Position numbers and translations under genes: made by a program
The notes under the pieces: generated by a model
What the model was told of the DNA's origin: nothing
What the model saw: only the letters and a program-made list of their open reading frames with translations
Database searches by the model: none
Assembly (NCBI GenBank): GCA_964030475.1
Contig: CAXIPT010000001.1
Coordinates: 15,489,238 to 15,553,237, forward strand
Reading direction: 5' to 3'
Length of the DNA stretch: 64,000 nt
Source of the DNA: Tethya wilhelma
Taxonomy: Eukaryota > Porifera > Demospongiae > Tethyida > Tethyidae
Shown here: positions 56,324 to 64,000 of the stretch, piece by piece
Position numbering within the stretch: the stretch's first letter is position 1
Layout of the letters: every line of letters starts with the position of its first letter

Positions 56324-59300
56324 ATGTCAGATGCTCTCACCAGTGACATACGCCAAGAAGCCAACGCAGCTCTACTGGAAGTGGACAAAGGTACTGGTGG
56401 TCAAATTCTGTTTGGTGGGCTCTTTTAAGAGTAGATATTGCTATATAATTTGTCCCCCCCCTTGCAAGCCATGCTGCATGTACGTGCAGAAGGCATTCAC
56501 TGTCATGCACATTTTCACATTTTTATAGCCTACTTTCTATTTCATGAATAAATGCATAGGCCTGCGTGCAACCAGGGTAGGAGACCAGTGTGAGGCCATT
56601 GTCAAGTTCCCATCACTGGTGGACCGATTCCCATTCCCCATTCTGATCAATGCTGCCTTCCTCAAGTTGGCTGAGGTCTTCAGAACTGGGTAATGTATCT
56701 AATGTTTGCACCAATATTGAGTGACAGCTTTTGTGTTCCTCTGTAGAATCAACTTTCTTCGTCTCAACATTCTCAAAGTGTTTCAGTTGACAGAGAAGCA
56801 CCTGAACAAGATAAGCAGTGTGGATGAGGTTCTTCGTCGGATCTACTCTGTGATCCATAGCAATGACCCTGTTGCCAGGGCTGTCACTCTCAGGTTAGCT
56901 GCATGCAAGAATCATAAATAGGTATAACATTCAGAAATATTACACACTATCTCTTTGTCACTTGAAGGGTATTTGGAAGCATTGCAAGTATCATTGCTGA
57001 GAGGAAAAATGTCCATCACAGGTAACAATATTTAATACATGTAAATACCTACACATACTAACTTTTATCTCTCTCTCTCCCCCCAACGTTCAGTGTCCAT
57101 CAAGGTCTGGAATCAAATGACCAGGTTGAAGTGGAGGCTGCTATCTATGCTACCAGCTGCCTTTGTAAGCACTCTGGTACCTTTGCTGCTGGCGTCTGTG
57201 AAAAGATTGCAGGCATGGTCCAGGGTGAGTGAACAGTCCTATCTTATTGTTTGTGATCATTTATCAAGTCTTTTCTTGGGAGCTAGAGTTTGAGAGCGCA
57301 TTCAACCATTTTATCACCCACAGGTCTTACCACTCCTGTTGGGATGAAGCTGAGGCTCATTCCTATCCTGACACTCATGCAACATGACATTAGCACTGCC
57401 ACACAGGTGCGTAAATACCGTTGACAAAATCTTCATGTTACAATTTTTTAACTATTTGTCTCAAATTCTTTCCTCTGGATCCAAGGTCAGGGAGCTGTGT
57501 CTGAAGCTCCTTCCCTCTTACCCTTCTCTCTCCTTTGTCACTACCATCCTTCAAACTCTTACAGAGCTAGCCATTGCTACTTTGGTCCATGTGCCAGAAC
57601 AGGTGGGTCTGTGACTAGAGTTTGTTTCTCAAGGAAAATTTTGTGTGAAAAAAAGAAAAAGTTTGACCCTGCCAGGATTCGAACCTGGAATCCCCTGATT
57701 CGTAGTCAGATGCCTTATCCGTTGGGCCACAGGGCCTAACTGGTATGATACTGACATCCCCCGTCCTCTACAGGTGAAGTTACTTTTGTTTCATGCTCAA
57801 AGTGATGCTCGTAAGGCAGTGAGACTGAAGGCTTTGCGTGAGCTCCACCGAATAGCTCTCAAGGTGCCACACACTTGGACCAAAGAATTGATACAAGTGA
57901 GTGTTTGTTAACGTATACTTCAATGTGAGTAATAGTGCCGATTGTGTTTAGAATAATGATTATGTTTGTCCTCCTATAATCTGGTGCAGGGCCTGATTTC
58001 AGTGAATGAGAAGGCCTGCAGTGAGGAAGAGAAGGAAGTTGGAGCTCTCACACTCCACACACTGTCAGGATCACTTGCTGTGCACAACATCGTCCCGTTC
58101 AAAGGTAGCACCTGCTGTCATATTTACTGAACTGTACACAAAATACCATTCCTTCCTCCCCCCCCCCCATATCAGACGACCTGATGCACTATTGCTACTC
58201 ATCTAATGCCGTTGTGGCAGCGTATACAATGGGTGTGGTCACAAATATCACCATGGCAACCACCACCAGACCAATTGCTGGGACCAGTGAAGAGTGTGAT
58301 GACATCACTGAGGTGGGGAGCATGGTTATTGAGAGCCTGCTCATCATGGACTACAAAGACACAGGGTTGAAGAGGTCACACCAGAAGCAAATACCTTTCA
58401 AAGTGAGTAGATACTGAGACGAAATTAATTTTAGCAATGTTTTGAATGATTGAATTTTCACCTATTATTGTAGGTGATGTTGTCTATACTAGTACAGTGT
58501 GCAGCTGCTAGTGGGGGTGTGAGTCGTACAGCATTGGACACACTGATGTCAATTCTACCATTGCTTCCAGGTACGTACTCCACTTCTTACCTACACAGGC
58601 ATCGCCAGTTGTTTGTATCCACCTATAGCTACTCTCTACCTCATCCATTCCTCCCAAGAATATTTTTGTTTGATGTTTAATACAGGTACGCAGGCAGCCA
58701 TGGTATGTCAGGCTCTGGTTTCCATAGCAACTCATACGGTGGGTACTTGGAAATATGTCACTCCTGAACTGATGGAGTACCTCAAGTCAACGACAGAGGT
58801 TCACAATGAGATACTCGTAAGTATTTTAGTAAAGTTTTGACCCTTAGTGAAAGTGTGATTGCAGTCGAGGTGTATCATGACCAATCTCTATTCTATTGCT
58901 AGCTTCCAGTGTCAGCAGTTCTGATGCAGCTGCATGCAGGTGAGGCCACTGCAGCTCAGAGGCAGCAGTTCAACTCCAACATACGACCCCAGCTGTTGTC
59001 TCACTTGTGGGAGATGAAGGACAAGTCTCAGTTTTGGGTTGCCTACAAAATGGCAAGGAGAGCATCTATGATGGTGAGTGATAATACTATTGTGGTAGTT
59101 ATATACTGGGATGATCTGACAGTGGAGTAAATTAGAATTGTTTTTTTTTTTGTTTTATTTTTTTGCTTGTTTTATTTGTTTACATGTAGGGATTTCATGA
59201 GCTGTCTGTTCCAATTTATTTCAAGCTGTCCAAATTAGTGAGTCTTCATTCATGCACATGTTTCAATTATGAAGTTTGAAGTTAACTGTCTTTGTGTGTT

Positions 59301-62042
59301 TGGCAGTTGACAACTGTGAAGTTTCGAAACTGGCTAAGTGCATTGCACCAGTTCTCTGTAGCACAGACTCTCCTCTCTTCTCCAACAACGTCCTCAGAGT
59401 TCATCCCAGCTGTAAGCAGAGCCTCTGCCACTGTATACAATGCAATGCTGCTCACAAAGGTATCTCAGCCTACACTGTTTATCTCATTCACCTCCTAAGA
59501 TTTGTTACTTGTGAACACCCATGCATCTATGCTTAGGCTTCAACAACACCCTCAACATTTCCACTAAAGTTTCTTACTGTCCATGCTGCCTGGCTCAATG
59601 CCCATTGCCAGCTGCTCTCAACCTGTGTCAGCTTCTATACCATCCCTCCTCCTTCAGTCAGTGCTGGACGCAACTTGGAACATAAGGTTTAGGATTTTAG
59701 ATTCACCCTTCTAGCCCTTTCTCTTTTCCCTCTATGTTTGTATATATCATACACACACACTTTATTCTTTTTTTCTTTTTTCTTTCTTTTTTTTTTACAG
59801 TTTCGAAAATGTATGTCCCAGTTCCAGTCTCTCTCTAAGCAGTATTCTGATCTCTATTCNTTGGGCCACAGGGCCTAACTGGTATGATACTGACATCCCC
59901 CGTCCTCTACAGGTGAAGTTACTTTTGTTTCATGCTCAAAGTGATGCTCGTAAGGCAGTGAGACTGAAGGCTTTGCGTGAGCTCCACCGAATAGCTCTCA
60001 AGGTGCCACACACTTGGACCAAAGAATTGATACAAGTGAGTGTTTGTTAACGTATACTTCAATGTGAGTAATAGTGCCGATTGTGTTTAGAATAATGATT
60101 ATGTTTGTCCTCCTATAATCTGGTGCAGGGCCTGATTTCAGTGAATGAGAAGGCCTGCAGTGAGGAAGAGAAGGAAGTTGGAGCTCTCACACTCCACACA
60201 CTGTCAGGATCACTTGCTGTGCACAACATCGTCCCGTTCAAAGGTAGCACCTGCTGTCATATTTACTGAACTGTACACAAAATACCATTCCTTCCTCCCC
60301 CCCCCCCATATCAGACGACCTGATGCACTATTGCTACTCATCTAATGCCGTTGTGGCAGCGTATACAATGGGTGTGGTCACAAATATCACCATGGCAACC
60401 ACCACCAGACCAATTGCTGGGACCAGTGAAGAGTGTGATGACATCACTGAGGTGGGGAGCATGGTTATTGAGAGCCTGCTCATCATGGACTACAAAGACA
60501 CAGGGTTGAAGAGGTCACACCAGAAGCAAATACCTTTCAAAGTGAGTAGATACTGAGACGAAATTAATTTTAGCAATGTTTTGAATGATTGAATTTTCAC
60601 CTATTATTGTAGGTGATGTTGTCTATACTAGTACAGTGTGCAGCTGCTAGTGGGGGTGTGAGTCGTACAGCATTGGACACACTGATGTCAATTCTACCAT
60701 TGCTTCCAGGTACGTACTCCACTTCTTACCTACACAGGCATCGCCAGTTGTTTGTATCCACCTATAGCTACTCTCTACCTCATCCATTCCTCCCAAGAAT
60801 ATTTTTGTTTGATGTTTAATACAGGTACGCAGGCAGCCATGGTATGTCAGGCTCTGGTTTCCATAGCAACTCATACGGTGGGTACTTGGAAATATGTCAC
60901 TCCTGAACTGATGGAGTACCTCAAGTCAACGACAGAGGTTCACAATGAGATACTCGTAAGTATTTTAGTAAAGTTTTGACCCTTAGTGAAAGTGTGATTG
61001 CAGTCGAGGTGTATCATGACCAATCTCTATTCTATTGCTAGCTTCCAGTGTCAGCAGTTCTGATGCAGCTGCATGCAGGTGAGGCCACTGCAGCTCAGAG
61101 GCAGCAGTTCAACTCCAACATACGACCCCAGCTGTTGTCTCACTTGTGGGAGATGAAGGACAAGTCTCAGTTTTGGGTTGCCTACAAAATGGCAAGGAGA
61201 GCATCTATGATGGTGAGTGATAATACTATTGTGGTAGTTATATACTGGGATGATCTGACAGTGGAGTAAATTAGAATTGTTTTTTTTTTGTTTTATTTTT
61301 TTGCTTGTTTTATTTGTTTACATGTAGGGATTTCATGAGCTGTCTGTTCCAATTTATTTCAAGCTGTCCAAATTAGTGAGTCTTCATTCATGCACATGTT
61401 TCAATTATGAAGTTTGAAGTTAACTGTCTTTGTGTGTTTGGCAGTTGACAACTGTGAAGTTTCGAAACTGGCTAAGTGCATTGCACCAGTTCTCTGTAGC
61501 ACAGACTCTCCTCTCTTCTCCAACAACGTCCTCAGAGTTCATCCCAGCTGTAAGCAGAGCCTCTGCCACTGTATACAATGCAATGCTGCTCACAAAGGTA
61601 TCTCAGCCTACACTGTTTATCTCATTCACCTCCTAAGATTTGTTACTTGTGAACACCCATGCATCTATGCTTAGGCTTCAACAACACCCTCAACATTTCC
61701 ACTAAAGTTTCTTACTGTCCATGCTGCCTGGCTCAATGCCCATTGCCAGCTGCTCTCAACCTGTGTCAGCTTCTATACCATCCCTCCTCCTTCAGTCAGT
61801 GCTGGACGCAACTTGGAACATAAGGTTTAGGATTTTAGATTCACCCTTCTAGCCCTTTCTCTTTTCCCTCTATGTTTGTATATATCATACACACACACTT
61901 TATTCTTTTTTTCTTTTTTCTTTCTTTTTTTTTTACAGTTTCGAAAATGTATGTCCCAGTTCCAGTCTCTCTCTAAGCAGTATTCTGATCTCTATTCCTC
62001 CATGTTTGATGCCGACCCCTCCTCCTTGGAATACATCACACT
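56324..62042 (+). CDS. INTS7: Integrator complex subunit 7 (3' end not seen)
   Basis: Exons 56324-56390, 56560-56689, 56747-56893, 56968-57021, 57094-57224, 57324-57406, 57486-57602, 57774-57896, 57990-58104, 58176-58402, 58474-58570, 58686-58816, 58903-59073, 59190-59237, 59307-59459, 59537-59686 and a last visible exon best read at 61939-62042 give about 682 residues in phase (human 962). INTS7 is part of the Integrator complex that cleaves snRNA and attenuates mRNA transcription in the nucleus. Matches include FPILINAAFLKLAEVFR, VIHSNDPVARAVTLR, ASIIAERKNVHHS and, late, FDADPSSLEY. The protein is a helical-repeat (ARM/HEAT-like) scaffold. The last quarter is missing before a convergent gene. 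Bases 59861-61997 repeat 57722-59859 across an N and are an assembly duplicate. Confidence 0.9.
57664..57736 (-). tRNA. tRNA-Arg (anticodon ACG)
   Basis: The reverse complement folds as a standard tRNA. A 7-bp acceptor stem pairs GGCCCTG (57736-57730) with CAGGGTC (57671-57665), with one G-U pair; position 57664 supplies the discriminator A. The anticodon loop is CTACGAA with ACG, on the stem CTGA/TCAG. The T arm has GGTTCGAATCC (box B). No intron is present. It lies antisense in the INTS7 intron 57603-57773, so it needs its own internal pol III promoter. Wobble modification of A34 would let it read CGN codons. Confidence 0.95.
59860..61997. other. Assembly duplication after a one-base gap
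   Basis: From the N at 59860 the sequence restarts as a copy of 57722 onward and stays essentially identical to 61997; the one difference noticed is the length of a T run near 61280. Copy 1 stops mid-exon at the N and copy 2 continues through it. The copy includes only the last 15 bases of the tRNA. This pattern fits overlapping contig ends placed in series, not a biological duplication. Confidence 0.9.
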
Positions 62043-62244
62043 GTATCCTATAATTATACACTCATACATTGTTAATGCTAATTTCATATGGGAGGGTGCA
62101 GGTAGGAAATTACATCACTTGTTTTGAAGGTTTATGATTTACATTTCAAGCCCTCTGACCTATCCCATTGTACATGACCTTACTTGCTAAGAGTACTAAA
62201 ATTCAATTTCCATAGTCTATAATTATGTGACAGTGGTACATGTA

Positions 62245-64000
62245 TCATGCATGAGAGTTTTGATATAGGAGAGTTTCTATGATATTGAGGTCTTGGAATT
62301 CTTCGTCTTCATTGGCATACACAGCATCCATAACAAATGGATAGAATGTGGCTTCTGTCTTTTGACCTTTCCTTCTAGTTCCATTTCCACTGCTCATCGT
62401 GTGTTTCCATTTGGTTTCTTCTTTGTTTCTGTAAGGACAGAGCCTCAGGGAACAAACATGGCTCAACATTTTACTGATCTGTTCTGTCCCAGTGGCATTT
62501 GCAGCTGCTATGGGGACATTATCGGCATAGTTTGTCCCATAGCCATCCCAGCCTGGAGCAGAGATGTACAGGAGACTGGAGGATGTGTTTATGATGGTAT
62601 CATATTTGTAGTCATAGCCGTAATTCACCAGGCGGGCAAGATTTAGAACAAGTTGTATCGAACTGAAGTTGTGTTCCGTTAGCCATCTGCTCATGGGCAT
62701 TAGGCTATAGGGGTTCTTGAATGTGTCGAGCATGTGAAGGGTAATGTTGTGTTGTGTTCCAATATTGTTCAGGTAGTGTAAGGTCGAGTTGAAGTCATCG
62801 TTGATGTCTTCCTTTGTCTCATCTCCGGGAAATGTGTGCAGAGAAATGATGAGATTATGAGATCCAAGTGCGTACATTTTTTGTATCAAACTCGTGAGCG
62901 ATGCAATCGTTCTGTTGTACAAGTCGGGAGCATCCTTAGTCAGTCTGAGAGTGGGAAAGAGATTGATGGACGGACTTGCATCAACATACACCGTCACTTG
63001 TTGTTGAACCAGCCATTTCTTCTCTTGTTTTAGAAAGTCCTCATCTTTGGTGATAAGGTAGGCATAGTCGACCACAACAGAGTCATAGTGCTGGAAGAAT
63101 GAAGGGCGCACCAGTATTTCCTGTTGAATGGAGAGGCCTATGTGCCTCATGTGCAATGCTATGCCTCTTGGCCTTGGCTTCGGTTGCACTTTCGGTAGCA
63201 ATGAAACTGAATTTGGTTTCACTGTGACTCTAAACAGCCTAGTGTCTCCTCCTGCTATGGTGGAGCTGGTGCTATTCCCAATATCTGTGTCTTCGAAGCC
63301 ATCAGGTAGATAACCCACAGCTCCCTTTTCTGACTGGTCCAACTTGACTTCCTCAATATTGGCGATTTCCCTGTTTGCCATTTTGATGTTGAGTGGTTGC
63401 TGTTTTAGTTGTGGGTTAGTCACAAGCACAAGAAACTCATCATCTTTCACCAGTGTTGGCACGAGACTTAAACTTGAAGAGCTAGTGAAGAGAGAAGCAT
63501 TCTTCAGAGCGGTATCTAGGACATACCTAGCATGGTCCAGCACGGGGTAAGGTGAGAGCAAGGAGACATCAATGTCGTTTGTAGGCTTTGTGACTTCACT
63601 GGAAGAGATGGCAAAAGGAGTAGCAAAGATGATGAGAGAACCTCCGTTCATATTGGGTATCAGCACGATCAATGGTGTAGAATCTTCAAGTTCAACCAGT
63701 ACTGTGTATTGTACCCAAGGTTGGAACTTAAGAGGACAGACAGTCATGTTGTATGTTTCAGTACTTTGTTTTTTATCGCTAAGAGCTATGAACTTTGCTC
63801 CTGCCTGTATTGGTTTACAATCAGTGCTTGCACTCACATTGAGCTCACCTTGTTTGAACTTTTGCAAATTTCCAGCAGTGAGTACCAAATGCCCGCCATT
63901 TTGTACAAACTCTTTCAAGTTGTGCTCTACTTCTGCACTGCTACTTCTGAGTTCACTGCTCACTATCACAGTGTCGTACTGCCTTAGGACCCAGCTGGGG
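62245..64000 (-). CDS. Unrecognised protein, C-terminal 584 residues
   Basis: A single open frame runs from the window edge to a TGA at 62245. An internal GTG/ATG is not needed, since the frame continues upstream past 64000 and the true start lies outside. The first 150 residues resemble a class I glutamine-amidotransferase-like or beta-galactosidase-trimerisation fold (YDTVIVSSEL, FVQNGGHLVLTAGNL). The C-terminal half alternates strands and helices like a TIM barrel (SVVVDYAYLITK, VTVYVDASPSI, HNLIISLHTFPGD). There are several NxS/T sequons. I could not name a family; a secreted or lysosomal sugar-acting protein is a guess. It is convergent with INTS7. Confidence 0.6.
   Translation of the reverse strand, partial: PSWVLRQYDTVIVSSELRSSSAEVEHNLKEFVQNGGHLVLTAGNLQKFKQGELNVSASTDCKPIQAGAKFIALSDKKQSTETYNMTVCPLKFQPWVQYTVLVELEDSTPLIVLIPNMNGGSLIIFATPFAISSSEVTKPTNDIDVSLLSPYPVLDHARYVLDTALKNASLFTSSSSLSLVPTLVKDDEFLVLVTNPQLKQQPLNIKMANREIANIEEVKLDQSEKGAVGYLPDGFEDTDIGNSTSSTIAGGDTRLFRVTVKPNSVSLLPKVQPKPRPRGIALHMRHIGLSIQQEILVRPSFFQHYDSVVVDYAYLITKDEDFLKQEKKWLVQQQVTVYVDASPSINLFPTLRLTKDAPDLYNRTIASLTSLIQKMYALGSHNLIISLHTFPGDETKEDINDDFNSTLHYLNNIGTQHNITLHMLDTFKNPYSLMPMSRWLTEHNFSSIQLVLNLARLVNYGYDYKYDTIINTSSSLLYISAPGWDGYGTNYADNVPIAAANATGTEQISKMLSHVCSLRLCPYRNKEETKWKHTMSSGNGTRRKGQKTEATFYPFVMDAVYANEDEEFQDLNIIETLLYQNSHA

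Noticed and set aside
59861..61997. A second INTS7 gene or exon duplication
   Set aside because: Identity extends through introns and starts at a one-base gap; treated as unmerged contig overlap.

Overview
The window is nuclear DNA of an animal. Genes are split by short GT-AG introns, packed with a few hundred bases between them, and broken up by CA/GA/ATT microsatellites. The identifiable genes are animal genes: KIF6, CHP1, APLF, TSNAX, a transmembrane semaphorin, INTS7 and DLST. A compact, AT-rich genome with a single-exon semaphorin and large intronless multi-membrane proteins with Pmp-like beta-helix repeats is most consistent with a non-bilaterian, and I infer a demosponge. The species is not proven by anything in the window. 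Single N bases at 5328, 6072 and 59860 mark contig joins, and at least the last one duplicates sequence artificially.

Layout. 1-8.0 kb is repeat country: a direct repeat, a degenerate tandem duplication, two inverted-repeat elements, a hAT transposase remnant, and a 1.76 kb foldback-like element whose interior is two opposed arms of a 10-bp minisatellite. 8.2-9.0 kb holds the last exon of a single-pass membrane glycoprotein. 9.4-31.1 kb is a dense housekeeping block: CHP1(-)/KIF6(+) head to head, APLF(-)/TSNAX(+) head to head, a TPR protein(+), and a semaphorin(-) that is head to head with a mitochondrial-presequence-like pair of exons at 31.3 kb. 31.5-40.2 kb is poorly coding, with two sets of tentative minus-strand exons. 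40.2-41.6 kb encodes the catalytic domain of DLST. 42.8-54.1 kb holds two tandem paralogous intronless receptors, bracketed by DLST-3'-end duplications. 56.3-62.0 kb is INTS7 with an antisense intronic tRNA-Arg and an assembly duplication. 62.2-64 kb is the 3' part of an unrecognised minus-strand gene running off the edge.

How the genes relate. There is no operon-like logic, but divergent gene pairs with 137-240 bp between start codons recur and suggest shared bidirectional promoters. APLF (DNA end joining) and TSNAX (nucleic-acid binding/C3PO nuclease) share one such spacer; CHP1 and KIF6 share another. The two most distinctive parts of the window are the foldback element built from helically spaced 10-bp repeats and the pair of Pmp-like beta-helix receptors, which differ mainly in how many repeats they carry. 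I base all exon models on splice signals, reading phase and recalled family sequence only; no search was run.
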